Notes under the pieces: generated by a model
Seen by the model: the letters and a program-made list of their open reading frames with translations, nothing else
Told to the model about the DNA's origin: nothing
Databases searched by the model: none
Shown: positions 11,520-23,019 of the stretch, piece after piece
How the letters are laid out: each line of letters opens with the position of its first letter
Numbering within the stretch: the first letter of the stretch is position 1
Position numbers and translations under genes: made by a program
NCBI RefSeq assembly: GCF_905163445.1
Contig: NC_053200.1
Span: forward strand, 6,944,001-7,008,000
Reading direction: 5' to 3'
Source: Pararge aegeria
Lineage: Eukaryota > Arthropoda > Insecta > Lepidoptera > Nymphalidae
DNA: 64,000 nucleotides

Positions 11520-11705
11520 CTTATTCATCATCATCGGGTCTTCTCCCAGGATGAGAAAAGTTAAAGCCGTTATAGTCGCCAAGGCTGGCCAAGTTTGCAT
11601 TGACAGACTTCACACAACCTTGAGTACATTATGGAGAACTCTTAGAGATGAAGGTTTCCTCACGATGCTTTTCTTAACCGTTAAAGACAGTGATAATTAA
11701 TTGCT
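11520..11705 (+). mobile_element. SINE family B fragment
   Basis: Begins catcatcatcgggtcttctc and carries attatggagaactcttagag, ggtttcctcacgatgctttt and the gtgataattaattgc block of the family. The 3' tRNA-like end is absent. Confidence 0.6.
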
Positions 11706-11724
11706 AATATTAAAAACGCATCAT

Positions 11725-11910
11725 TCATCTTCATTTCAGCCCAAGGACGTTCCCTACTGAACATAACACACGAGAACCGGTCCTCAGACTTTACGGTCAC
11801 TATCTATATTTCGTCGGTCCATCGTGCTGGAGAGCGTTCCGTACCGTGCTTGCTTGTTCGTCTTCACAACTGTAGGACTTTCCAGGTTCAACGGTTATCG
11901 CACCTACGTT
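11725..11910 (+). repeat. Retroposon fragment (tttcagcccaaggacg type)
   Basis: Starts with catcattcatcttcatttcagcc-like text and continues with ccatcgtgctggagagcgtt. I recognise the combination from dispersed lepidopteran elements whose heads read catcatcatttcagcc. Fragmentary and diverged. Confidence 0.4.
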
Positions 11911-11944
11911 AAGCATGGCCTGGACAATTCATTCATTTTTTGTA

Positions 11945-12110
11945 GGAGTTAGGAGTATCGGCAGTAGTTATTTTCCACCCAACCGACGAAGACGTTCCGC
12001 AAAGCGATTCAGCGTTCTGTTACGATTTTGCGTAGAACCCGATATGGGGCATGGGTTAAATACAACTGCCATACTTCCTAACTAAATAAAATTCAGAGGA
12101 ACTGCCCATG
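11945..12110 (+). mobile_element. SINE family G, body fragment
   Basis: Contains the aaccgacgaagacgttccgc and aagcgattcagcgttctg blocks found in the fuller copies at 40,020-40,335 and 46,610-46,935. The tRNA-like head is missing. Confidence 0.5.
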
Positions 12111-12529
12111 CTGCTGAGAGATTTTTTCCTGCGTCCCTTAATAACTACATAATAAAACTTCGTAAAAGCAGTGCAAATGGAACCTGGTTCCTCAATTTTC
12201 CGCGCTGTACTTTTAGGCTCCACAATCAGCAATTTGTTTAGTACGCTTAAGAATCATTCATATACATAACATTAATGTACTTTTTGTGGTGTGCAATAAA
12301 AGTCTAGTCATTCATTTATTCATAACTTTGTTTCTTAATATGAGAGTATGTAGATTATTGCATTCGTTTACATAAAACTAAAGCTAAAAGAGTTCGAAAC
12401 GAACCCTGGTCTAACAAGAAGCCAGCAACTAAATAGCAAAAACCCAACTAGAAGATTCCAACTAAAAGATATTTGAATCTATCAACCACCTAATACCGGG
12501 ATATCCAGATATCACATCGAAAACTTAAC

Positions 12530-12625
12530 TCCAAACTAATCCAATGTCGCTAAGGAAGTAAGTAAGCGTAAGTTAAGTTTGTAACTATAGAAAGTTAGAA
12601 ACCAGTTCCAAACTTCATGTACCTT
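12530..12625 (-). repeat. Interspersed repeat family E, copy 3
   Basis: Reverse complement of the 5.2 and 6.4 kb copies. The plus-strand text is aactaatccaatgtcgctaa then ggaagtaagtaagcgtaag. Confidence 0.5.
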
Positions 12626-12984
12626 TTATATAGGTAATATATATATCAGGAATTTATCGTAACAATTATATTTTCTTGACCAAGCGAATGCGTAAAAGAG
12701 TGACATTTGACTTTTCTTTCTATCTTTCTATCCGTCTGTCCGTTCTGTCCCTCCTTCTGCCCATCTGTCTTGATATCCCAGTCTGTCGATCTTATAACTT
12801 CGGTGGTGATTAAAAAAAAAGCATATTAAAAATTGCCTTTATTAAAAATTAGGTTATATTAAAAATCCATATTCCTAAACTGTATTTACGCTGCATCGTA
12901 TCGGAATAGTAAATCACTTTACGGCAACATTAAGTGTCTTTGCCGGTGGTGTTATAATTAGCCTCGGCCGAAGCCACAGGACAG

Positions 12985-13080
12985 ATTACAGAAAATTTAG
13001 AAATTACGATTGCCTCTGCCGGGGATTGAACCCAGGACACGCCACTTGTAAAATCAAACCAATTAACCTTTTGGGTACAA
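12985..13080 (-). repeat. tRNA-like SINE head fragment
   Basis: The plus-strand text gccggggattgaacccagga is the complement of a B-box (gggttcaatcc) in tRNA-like context, the usual 5' head of insect SINEs. The body cannot be assigned. Confidence 0.4.
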
Positions 13081-13254
13081 AGTGTTTGTGTGCCTGTGCG
13101 AAAATATGAGTTTACGATATTTTTAACACAAAAAGTGACGACACAATTATAAGTATTAAAATACAGTAGATTCTGAAATAGGCTTTTAGTTTACATTAAA
13201 GTTACTAGACTTAACCATTTCCGGTCTAGGTCCCAACTACTACTTAATACCGCA

Positions 13255-13345
13255 ATATTCCATCGAAACCTGATCAAACTTTGAAGTTTCAACTTAACCA
13301 ATATAGCCAATTAAGAAAGCATAAGTCGAGTTCGTAACAGGACAC
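13255..13345 (-). repeat. Interspersed repeat family E, diverged copy 4
   Basis: Weak reverse-orientation relative of the family E copies. Shared features are the taagcatas-like core and the flanking gtaacaggac...ggtttccaag block. Confidence 0.3.
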
Positions 13346-13454
13346 TTGGTTTCCAAGTTCCCCACGATAAGCTTCATTTCGTCTTTATGCATTTCACAAC
13401 TCAACCTATAAGCTTTTAAAATGATATAGAAAAGTTAATATTAAATAATACAAC

Positions 13455-13630
13455 GTTGACAACGATATAGCATATTATAAAAATTAAGCTTGATTTGCTC
13501 CGCGGAAAGACCGGTTCATAACTAACTATCAGGCGAGAAAAAAAAAACGGTGTTTCTTTTGTTTTTCTTTTCGCAGAGTACAGCAAATTAAGCTTTATTT
13601 TCATATATATCATGGAATTTCGAAGAGTAA
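13455..13630. mobile_element. TIR MITE family J, copy 1
   Basis: Inverted ends: catattataaaaattaagct...gatttgctccgcgga at the left, and ttttcgcagagtacagcaaa...ttaagctttattttcatat at the right. The same termini recur at 57.19-57.52 kb and in part at 15.36-15.62 kb. No transposase; superfamily not assigned. Confidence 0.55.
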
Positions 13631-13701
13631 CATGGAGTTCAGAATGGAAATGGTTTAGGCTGCAGTCCTGACCAATGGGTTGATATGATAATGATGATAT
13701 G

Positions 13702-13743
13702 AGCCTATGCACTGCTTAGAAGCTTCTAAGCAGTGCATAGGCT
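13702..13743. repeat. Perfect 42-bp palindrome with no loop
   Basis: The half-site agcctatgcactgcttagaa-g at 13,702-13,722 is followed immediately by its exact reverse complement. The centre is at 13,722/13,723. It follows a (gatgat)-like retroposon tail. It would form a cruciform with an unstable tip and could be a cloning or assembly hazard. Confidence 0.8.
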
Positions 13744-13860
13744 AACAACGGTTAGGTCTTTAATCCTGCGGTAGCGGTTCTTAGCTTCGACTAACGATTA
13801 AAAGGGTAAATTATCAAGAACATAGGCTATATATTTTTTTTAACATGACGTATTTTTTAT

Positions 13861-14096
13861 TATAATAATAAATAATAATAAATATACTACGACAATACAC
13901 ACATCGCCACCTAGCCCCAAAGTAAGCGTAGCTTGTGTTATGGGTACTAAGATAGCTGTTGAATATTTTTATGAATATAATACATAAATACTTATAATAT
14001 ACATATAAACACCCAGACACTGAAAAACATTCATGCTCATCACACAAACATTTTCCAGTTGTGGGAATCAAACCCACGGCCTTGGACTCAGAAAGC
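13861..14096 (-). mobile_element. SINE family A (Metulj-like), 5'-truncated
   Basis: Reverse-orientation copy: ccaaagtaagcgtagcttgt, then aacacccagacactgaaaaa, then gttgtgggaatcaaacccac (B-box complement). It stops before the A-box. An (AAT)n tail is at the low-coordinate end. Confidence 0.8.
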
Positions 14097-14229
14097 ATTT
14101 TCTATTCCTACATGATTTGCTGCTGTTTAGCGGAATTTGGTTAAGAGCTAACTATAATATTTAAGACCTGTATCCTAACCAAAATTCGCAAATAAATAAA
14201 GTAAAAAATATTTAAATTTCTTATAGAAA

Positions 14230-14420
14230 AAAGTGGACGAAGCCGCAGGGAACTGTCCTTGATACAAAATTTGGCAGGCTTCTATAGATATCAGAACGTA
14301 CTTAAGCTATATATATTTTCCAATTTCATCAAGATCAGCGAAGTAGTTAAGCCGATCATAGGTAAAAAAAAGACACAGTAATGATTATACGCGAACGAAA
14401 TCGCGGTTAATAGCTAGTCT
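14230..14420 (-). repeat. Family F element fragment
   Basis: Ends in gcgaacgaaatcgcggttaa-tagctagt, a decayed complement of the tgcccgcgacttcg head, with gacgaagccgcagggaac at the other side. Heavily mutated. Confidence 0.4.
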
Positions 14421-14884
14421 AGAATAACCTAATAAATATCGCATACATAAAAAATCCGGGCAGTAAGTTAACGCACAGGTAATAGTCAAAGAGCTTGTGA
14501 GTTTATTTACTGAGGTACTTTTGGCGAGGAAACCACGCTTCTAATGCACAAAGCAATAACTAACGACGTTTAAAACAACCTGCAGTCTCGAATATAATTT
14601 AGTGTTTTAAAAAGTTTTCACTAACGCCGCATAAAATAAACCCTGCTCAGTTGCTAGGAAATGTTTTACGTTCCCATATTATGTATACCTTAGGATAGGA
14701 AATGCTACTGATTCTTTATTACTTCAAAACGGAACACGAGGTTATGAGTTCTATTACTATCTAGTTGTAAGATGTCGTCACACGGTCAACACAAGAAAAA
14801 TTAACGTAGTTCCTAGGAGATACAATAAACAACTCTCTTATAATTTGATACAATCTGTACTTCTTTGCTTAGATATTATTATTT

Positions 14885-14985
14885 ATATTATAATGAGGAA
14901 AGATTTTATGTTTGTTTGTTTATTTGTACCGAATAGCTTCTGAAACTACTCGACCGATTTAACCATTACTTCACCAATATAAAAT
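14885..14985 (-). repeat. Family F element 3' fragment
   Basis: Reverse-orientation 3' end: atgtttgtttgtttatttgt then aactactcgaccgatttaac, matching the aacaaacaaac end and the ccgat...agtagtt block of the fuller copies at 28.9 and 43.6 kb. Confidence 0.45.
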
Positions 14986-15359
14986 TAAATTATCAGGCAG
15001 TGATAATTTTCTTTTAAAAAATTAGAGTTATCTAACTATAATTTTTTGATGAGAAGAAAATAAAGTTCACGATTTTGAATGCGCTGAGATGACTATTAAT
15101 GAAACATAAAATTATAAAAATAAAGTTCCACATTATTAAAGTATTAATTATTGCCCACAAATAAGACTCTGCGGGAACTATCAGCAGTAGCAGCTTTACA
15201 TAACTTTACGCAAATATAACATTTCATTATGACCTTTAGTTCACGCGGTTTGAAACCTCGGGGAAACTGTTTTACAATTTGGCAGACTGTGTTTAAATGT
15301 AAAGTATGTACAAACCTCCAGAATTGTACTAAATAAATTAATTAAAGAAAGTGTTTTTA

Positions 15360-15625
15360 AATATTGAATAGAAGCAGGCGTTACTTTGCGTTTAATTTTG
15401 CACTTAACTGGCCGTTAACATCTATTGAGGATTGCTCCTTGCATTGATTGATTGGTGACGGAGCGAAATGTGCGTGAAGTGTACATGGCCAAATATCTGT
15501 TTGACTTCTCTAAAGAGTATGAAGATTGAAGAAGTTATAAATTACACGGTACAGATTCTTCTGCTTTTCGCGGATTATAGCAAATTGAGCTTAATGTTCA
15601 TTGTAGAAAGTGTTTTATAATTAGT
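15360..15625 (+). mobile_element. MITE family J, partial copy 2
   Basis: Shares gaagcaggcgttactttgcg, ggagcgaaatgtgcgt and ataaattacacggtacagat with the copy at 57.2-57.5 kb. One terminal inverted repeat is degraded. Confidence 0.5.
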
Positions 15626-16136
15626 TTTTCAGAAGCAAGCAAGAATAATTTCGAGAGATCTATCTTCGTTATGAACGTTAGGTGCATTTCTTTGAACCAA
15701 CTCCTCTATTACTGTGCCGGATCCGATTGCTTCAATTACTGGAACGGCGAAACTAATCCGAAGCTGGATTTATCGATCGGCTAAATAACCTTAGCCAACT
15801 GACTAGAAATTTTACCTGGAAATTTACCAAATTGGTTAAACAACTCCCTACCTTAAATGGCTACACACTCTCACAATGGCTACCTCTTTCAATTTGTCAA
15901 AGTTCAACCGCTTGTTTCTTGGGGAGTACTTTAAGCTGTCTTCTCGGACATCTGATAATAGTAACCTCATGTAGGTTCAGATTACCCAGAGAGTTTTTCA
16001 TAAAGCTTTCAAAGGTGTGTAAAGTCTATCAATCTGCTCTTAGCCGGTTGACTGTGGCCTTAGTCCTTTACCGTTAAATAGGATGATGATTTTATAATTT
16101 TTATTAGTGTTTTTACCTACACTTAGAGGAATTATC

Positions 16137-16597
16137 AATTTTATAAATTTAAAATGCATATAAAAAATTTCGGAACCCAGGATTTGAATCTGCGAATCTC
16201 GGGCAATCGCGGCCTGAGCGCTTTCACCAATTAAGCTACTACTCTCCTACCATCGATGCCAAAATAAGTATATGCCTTTCACATCAGTCTTATAGCGACT
16301 GTAGCGTCATCTAGTAGGAAACGTTGCAGTTTAAGCAATGTGTCATCTCTTGTTCCAAACGTGTCTCATTGTAATATGGACCTTTGAAAAAGTAGATCGA
16401 AACTGCAAAGTTTCCTACTAGATGACGCTACAGTCGCTATAAGACTGATGTGAAAGGCATTTACTAATTTCGGCATCGATGGTAGGAGAGCCGTAGCTAA
16501 ATTGGTGAAAGCACTCAGACCGCGATTGCCCGAGAGTCGCAGGTTCAAATCCTGTCATTTCCGAAATTTTTTAAATGCATTTTAAATTTTATAAAAT
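16137..16597. mobile_element. 461-bp palindromic element with tRNA-like (Pol III) boxes in both arms
   Basis: Arms of about 199 bases (16,137-16,335 and 16,399-16,597) are inverted copies of each other around a 63-base spacer. The right arm has an A-box-like tagctaaattgg (16,494-16,505) and a consensus B-box ggttcaaatcc (16,542-16,552). The left arm carries the mirrored, slightly mutated pair (ttgaatctgcg...caattaagct). So two tRNA-derived SINE heads face outward from a shared 5' extension containing tagatgacgctacag. It could be a head-to-head SINE dimer or a fold-back MITE that captured a tRNA-like promoter. Confidence 0.7.
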
Positions 16598-16599
16598 AG

Positions 16600-17840
16600 G
16601 ATGCTGATGATGATGATGACGCTGATGGATATTATGTAGGCGTCCGCTAAGAACTAATTTTGCGAAATATAGGATTTGAACTTTGCATAAAAGTGTTACT
16701 TTTGAAGTATAAAACGACAAGCGAACGTAAGTGGAGTCACGAGCAAAAGCGAGTTAGCTACAAAACATATTTTCCATCCATAGCACACTTCACCACTATA
16801 CCACTTAAATTATTTTAGTTATAACACAAACGCCTAGTTAATTTTAGAACTGTGCTTAGAAATCGATGCACCTGCTGCTTTCTGTGTAGATAGTCAGGAA
16901 ATAGACCTCTTAAGCGGAAGACATAGGCTATCTGGGGATTTAGCGACTGTATATGCCCGAAATGAATCAAATTAATAAAATCAATGCAATGCAAAATCTT
17001 CAAATCAAATAACAAAGTCAATAGAGCTTATCGATAGGAAAGAGTAGAAAAATTATAGCATCTGAAGATTTTTCATACTCCATGGAAACAACATAAGTAA
17101 AAAGACATAAGTAATAAAAAACTAAAGTATTTTGATAGGTACGTAAGGAATATTTTAGGTCTTATCTTTAATGATTCGAACTAACAGCTTTAAGAGCTCT
17201 TAGAAGCTAAAATTGCAGTCTGGTTACCTATCAAATATTGGTCAAATTTACTAACCAGGGCAACAGAAACTAGGTGAAGTAGAAACCTGGTTACACCACC
17301 AACATAATAGTAAAAAATACCATATTACAAAACTCATAAGGAAGCATTTGTTACCCTTAACGGTTACGCATGAAGAATAGGTGTAGTAAAAGACGATATT
17401 AACGTTAACGAATGAAATATTATCCTATTTACCATAAACGTTGTGTTTTTGACCGTGTGTAACTTAATAAGCGCATAAAAATGTTTTCGTACGCCACAAA
17501 TGGCAATTTTATTACCGAAATCTTTTTTGGTAAACGCGTATCAGTCATTATGCGTGACATCCGAAGCACCTGGCAGTTTATTATCTCAAGCGCTGCTTTA
17601 TAAGATAGGGTTCTAAAATATAACCGAGATCATCATTAGGTTTGGTTTATACATAAGTGGAATATGTCAGAGTTGTGGTGTAGACATTCCAAATATAGAA
17701 GCGAAAATCTAATACATTCTCTAACTGAACTATTACGTAGTGTTTTAATATATGAATAAAATTATCTTCAACACGTAAGTCCAAGTGTTATTAATTATTA
17801 TAAACTGATAGATTTCATTTTATATATTGCACCAAAGCCA
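16600..17840. other. Unassigned DNA, probable intron
   Basis: No gene or named repeat recognised. AT-rich throughout. Confidence 0.3.
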
Positions 17841-17859
17841 ACAAGGCATTCCAAAGAGA

Positions 17860-18130
17860 ACTGAACTCTCAACTCCCTCGTTTGTCAAGTGGTTAGCAGT
17901 TAACCTACTGATAATGACGTTCTGTATTCGACACCCACTCCACACTTATTGGGCCTGTGGTCTCAGCCCCGTGCCATGAAGAGCACGTTGAGCTGACGGT
18001 CCCGGCTATTGTCACTAACATGGTACAATAATAGTTTAAACTTCCAAAAGCCTGTATTGGAGCACCGTGGTAGGTCTAAGACTTAAAACCCTTCCCCCCC
18101 ATGAGAGATTTTATTAAATGGTGATGATAA
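17860..18130 (+). mobile_element. tRNA-related SINE, different family
   Basis: A tRNA-like head (tcgtttgtcaagtggttagc ... ttcgacacccactcc) is followed by tgacggtcccggctattgtc and ttggagcaccgtggtaggtc, ending near acccttccccccc and a gatgatgat-like tail. The same body type is at 60.48-60.83 kb. Confidence 0.55.
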
Positions 18131-18147
18131 TGAAGATGGTAGTGATA

Positions 18148-18362
18148 TTTTTTTTTACAATATACTCAAAACGGCATCTGTCCCCAAAGTAAGCGTAGCT
18201 TGTATGATGGGTACTAAGAAAACTGATGATAAATGAACTGCAATACTTACACTGTAAAAAAAACATGTTCTTCAAACAAACTTATTTACATTTGTGGGAA
18301 TCGAACCCACAGCCTTGGACTCAGAAATATGAGTCGCTGCCCACTGCGCCAATTAGCCGACA
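18148..18362 (-). mobile_element. SINE family A (Metulj-like), near full length
   Basis: Reverse copy with both promoter boxes: tgtgggaatcgaacccacag (B-box complement) and cgctgcccactgcgccaatt (A-box complement). The 3' end block ccaaagtaagcgtagcttgt is present. It is inserted immediately next to the preceding SINE. Confidence 0.8.
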
Positions 18363-18364
18363 CA

Positions 18365-19980
18365 TGATATATTATATCTAATTCTTGCAGTGCTTTAATG
18401 CAATGCAGAATGGAAGTCGAATTATTCAAAATTTAAAAATGTTTTTTCTTCAAAATTGGTGTTCTTAAATAAGAGGACCGCAAAAACTGGACGGAATAAC
18501 TTTGAAAAAAATATTAAATTATACTAACGCATCGGAGAACTAATTTTTAAAATATTAACAAGTTAATATAAACTATATAAAATGTGCAGTTATTACACAA
18601 TCAAGTGTATAGGTCAGAACGTAAATTAAGATAAAAGTCGATAACAATGACAAACAATAACATTAAATGGATCAAAAGTTAAAAACTACAGTTGAAAACC
18701 AAATATAATTTATCATCGAGCGCACGGGTTATTGAACCCGAAGTCAAGTTCAAGAGTAGAAAGGGACGGCGTATTTATTTTTAGGGCACTATACTTAACT
18801 CTTACACTTGCAATAATGTTTCATTTTATCTCACTGGCAAAGTTAGCGGAAACATCACTGGAAGCTGTAACTACATATGGTCGCTATTACCAAAAAGACA
18901 CTTCGTTGCCATATTATGCAAAAATCACATAGGTAATTAGCCCATAAATATTGCTAAGTAAATCTATTATATTTAATATTATCATATGTTTTTGCATATA
19001 ATGTTGCGATAGGATTTTATTGTGTGTCCGAAAAAACTATGCACCTATGACATGTGAGGTGGTGTAAGCTAACTAAGGATATCAGGTTTTGTAAGTATTC
19101 CATAGATATGGTATGTGTATTTGCATCTTTATTTGCATCTTTTGTTGTTCATTACAGTACGGTAGACTAAACCAACAGCAAGTAAAAAAATACCAAGTTT
19201 TCTACTCCCGAAATGAGTGAATTTTAGAGGACTAAACTGCACAAAACTATTCGTCCCTTTGACGGTGCGCCACAGATCAAAGTGCTAGTGCTTTATGATG
19301 TACTGCCAGTTCTGTCAACTTATGTTACGTAAATTTTCCCCAGACAAACTATTCTTATAACTATTCTTATTCTTCTTGCCCATAGCCAACATTATGTGGT
19401 CTTGGAACAACATGTTTTCTTCAAACTGGAAACAACAAGGCTATCTCTTATTGTTTTGGTTTTGGCATATTTTTTACGATCAACCGTCTGTCTCACGTCA
19501 ATATAGCTTTGGTAGAATAAGCATAAACTTTAGCTTCAAAGGGATAAGGTTATATTCCCCTTTTATAAACAATGTCAGTGTCTCCCTGATCATCGACATG
19601 ATATCATTCCGGACCTTTTGGGAGAAGGTCCACTTCGCATCCTATTTATTGTGATTTATTAATAATTTTACAATTCAAATTGTTACCAACATTTTCAGAA
19701 GATTTAAATGCAAAAATAGATTTTTGTAATCCTCCTAATAGTTACAGAGAATAGTGTAAGAGCAAAAAAAACACTTCGGTTTTTATATAATATCATAAGT
19801 TATCGTCAATTTTTAATTTGTCTCAAAGAAATCTAAATTGTATTGTGTACAAAGACACATATCGTAACAAAATGATTCATATTGTAACATACCGGTCGAT
19901 AAGCTAGCAACGTGTAATGGATTTTGAGAGATGACATGAATTCGTCTATCGTGCAGTTCGTATCACAAAGACATTCCTTT
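18365..19980. other. Unassigned DNA, probable intron
   Basis: No gene or repeat I can name. A 92-codon plus-strand frame at 19,376-19,654 lacks any recognisable domain and is T-rich in composition. I do not call it. Confidence 0.3.
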
Positions 19981-19984
19981 ATCT

Positions 19985-20215
19985 ATTAACAAAATACCAT
20001 CCAGCTCTGGTCGATATAAGATTGCCTCATCTCTTCCCGACAATTGTGACTGTGGTATATGGTACAAAAAATGTAACCAATAGATGTTGTACCTAACATG
20101 TGATACAGATGTGGCAAGACATAAACATGTCTCAATAGAGTCGTTTAGGAAAGAGGCAATACGTTTCGACCCACTTCGATATGAACTAATAGAACATTCT
20201 ACAATAGAAAATTAA
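19985..20215 (+). pseudogene. LINE ORF2 C-terminal fragment with in-frame stop
   Basis: A 77-codon frame interrupted by one TAG (20,081-20,083) reads SGRYKIASSLPDNCDCGIWY, then KKCNQ, stop, MLYLTCDTDVARHKHVSIES, and ends in TAA. The CxCG...C spacing resembles the cysteine-rich tail after the reverse transcriptase of non-LTR elements (NCxCG...H...C). Polymerase domains are missing, so this is a dead 5'-truncated copy. Clade not assigned. Confidence 0.5.
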
Positions 20216-20984
20216 TGTACGTTAGTTGAATGTAGAAGACGTGTATATTGAACAATATTACAAATTTGTACCTAAGTTGACAGCATAGTGGCGTAAATAC
20301 ATTTTTAGCAAAGAACTTTCACTTTAGTCTTTAAATCAACAGTTTTTAAAGAATATAATAGAATATAAAAAAGCATTAATAGTCAATAATTACAACTTAC
20401 ACTCTAAGCTAAATTCCACAAGTGACTTAATGTAATTTGGATCGTTTTCATTACCCTACGTCCAATTAAACACGTATGATAATATTCAACCGAAACTATT
20501 AACCGCCATTTTGACTCTCAGAATATAACCATGACTCCATTTGACCATCTGGTACTACTTACTGTGGTAACAACGTATCGCACACATTAAAATAGCTCAC
20601 AGCAAAGTCGAAAATAAATATTAATTTAGAGAGAAATGCTTTTCAATAGTAAGAGCACGCGATACTCCACCGTCAGCATACTATTGTTGGAGTTTACATT
20701 GTGCGACCACCTGCCTTATTAATGGAACCAATCGCCACCGTAACAATGGCCTCCCCTGCAAATTCAGAGAGAGCAGTGATTTTACCAACGTGTATAAAAT
20801 TTACATCAGCTGTTATTTCACAGGTTTCGATAATATCGATTTCTGTGCAGCTTCAAAGGACGATGTTATTGCGCGAAAAATTATTAAAATTATTTATACG
20901 CAAGTAAAAAATTATATTAACAAAAGTTTCGACTAAGTTCGGCCATATTATATATTAGCGTTCAGTGCTTTGCGAACAGAAATC

Positions 20985-21320
20985 GGGCACGGGAAAAAGA
21001 CAGATAAGGCAGGAAGTATATTTACCAGATATACAGGATAACCAGACTTACCGAAATAGCTCAACGAGTCGCTAAGCTGAAGTGACAATGGGCCGGGCCA
21101 CATAGTTCGGAGAAAGGATGGACGTTGGGGCCCCAAAGTGCTGGAATGGCAACCCAACTGGTAAGCGCAGCGTTGGTCGACCCCCAACGAGGTGGACAGA
21201 TAACATTAAGCGCGTCGCAGGTAGCCGCTGGATCCAAGCGGCACAGAACCGTGGAATTTGGAACTCCCTACAAAAGACCTATGTGGACGTCTATCGGTTG
21301 ATATGATGATGATGATGACA
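20985..21320 (+). pseudogene. LINE ORF2 C-terminus, frameshifted, with (GATGAT) tail
   Basis: Reading across frames gives RLTEIAQRVAKLK, an AGHIVRRKDGRWGPKVLEW block and KRSVGRPPTRWTDNIKRVAG, then SRWIQAAQNRGIWNSLQKTY, and a stop before a gatgatgatgatga tail. At least two single-base indels break the frame: an extra base around gggccgggcc at ~21,090 and another near caacccaactgg at ~21,155. GRPPxRWxDDI and W..AA..R..W..L..TY are the hallmark tail of an insect LINE group. A shorter stump of the same family is at 5,440-5,508. Confidence 0.75.
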
Positions 21321-21496
21321 TATATACAAAAGAAATTTGTGATAATATTTAAGTATTGTATTACTGTACTGTGTGGTGACAAGCAGATTAGAGTACGGTT
21401 GTAACCACTTCTCCGCTTCCCGCGGGTGTCGGAGAACGGAGAACGGGTGGCAGGTCTTCTGTGCTTGTACTACCATCTATAAGTGCGATCACTTAC

Positions 21497-21570
21497 CCGT
21501 CTGCCCAGCATTGTGATTATCGGCAAACCCTCCCGTTGGGAGAGGTCTTTAGTCTAGCAGAGGTCTGTTT
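21497..21570 (+). repeat. Retroposon 3' tail (copy of 8.56 kb module)
   Basis: Reads tctgcccagcattgtgatta then caaaccctcccgttgggaga then ggtctttagtctagcag, the same order as at 8,555-8,640. The rest of the element is absent. Confidence 0.5.
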
Positions 21571-22143
21571 TACTATAATATAAAACTTCTAGTATTCAAA
21601 AAAATAGCCCCATCACATGGACTATGATTCAAAATGCAAATTAAATTCTCCATTTAAAAACCGCAAGATCCTGTTATTCTCGAAATTGCTCGCTAAATTA
21701 CAGAGTAATTTAAGTGACTCCGAATTGCCATAGAGAAAAACAATGGAGGGAATATTATAAAACCACAGCTCTTAAGCACAATGAACTCATCACATGCCAC
21801 CTGGCTAAAGCAAAAGCGGTATGCCCGAGAAAGATCTTAGTAGGCTGGTTTTAAAGTGCATTTCACTTGTGTGAGTACTGGCTGGCCCATTTCTTACGAC
21901 CCATTGACTCCTTGCTATTCATCGGTGCCCTTTCAAATGAAGGTTTTGTCGTTGTTAAGTATGTTGGTATGTAAAGAGTGAAGTCCGCAGAATGTTTAGA
22001 ACTCTGTGATTGAGGTTTTGAATTGCAAATGGAATCTAACCTTCAGAATTTAATCGTCTTCACTTTAAGCGATACTGATATTTTTGGTCGTATGATCGAT
22101 AAAATAAAAGAAGATACGACCTTATTCTAAATACGAAACCGTA

Positions 22144-22203
22144 TTCAACGTTTTTTAGTTGCACCTATTTATATTCAAAGTTTTTTAGCTGCACCCATTT
22201 AAT
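22144..22203. repeat. Two-copy tandem duplication (~30 bp)
   Basis: ttcaacgttttttagttgca is followed at once by ttcaaagttttttagctgca, with matching cctattta/cccattta ends. Short and diverged; no further copies nearby. Confidence 0.6.
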
Positions 22204-23019
22204 CGTTCGTTTCGTATTATTATTATTTCCGTATGCGAAAGCAAAAAACGTGGATTACCATTTCAAATTGTGCAATTCAACAATGTTTTTATTTAGTACA
22301 ATGGCAAAATTTACAGAAGAGTTGATACAAACGATGTCCCAACTCCCAGCGTAACAACCCCGCATCGAGCTTATTATGAGCTTCCTTTTAATCCGGATTT
22401 AAAAACTGCATTACAATGGGCTAGACACACTCGTAGTCGTCTCACAAAAAACCTTTCCTCTGCAAATGCCTAGAGTATTTCAACAAATATTTTCATTACC
22501 AATATTTGCGTTATAGTCAGCAAGGGTTGAATGTAAATATCGATCACCTTTATTACATTACTCCATCTATATTGTTGAAACAAGGCGAAATTTGAATAAA
22601 TAAGCCTCCATTTGCCGCAGTCGAACGCGCAGCATAATGTTCTTGTTTGGAACGAGAAGCAATAATATCATCGAAAAACGTTACAACGTATACGAGTTAC
22701 GACCAATCTTCTATAGCGTAATATCCAAAAAAGTTGTGCTTCGAATCTCTCGTAAAGAAATACACTATTACGGCATAACCGTCTGTATAATAAGCAGTTT
22801 GATTTCGTATTCATAGAATACAATATCACTGCAATGATTATTGATATATAACACAGGAATAAACTTGACCTAAAAATAAGTTCAAAAATTTTAAGAATAT
22901 GTTTCATAATACTCACTGGAAACTTGTCAGGATTTTTTTTAAGTATACAAATGCCTGCCATACCTCCCACATAGTTGAGTTAGTATACAAAGATATATAT
23001 CGCATCGCCATAAAGCTGA

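Noticed and set aside
16494..16560. A genuine tRNA gene
   Set aside because: A- and B-boxes are present but the sequence does not fold into a paired acceptor stem with a normal anticodon arm, and it is part of a palindromic element; SINE head instead.
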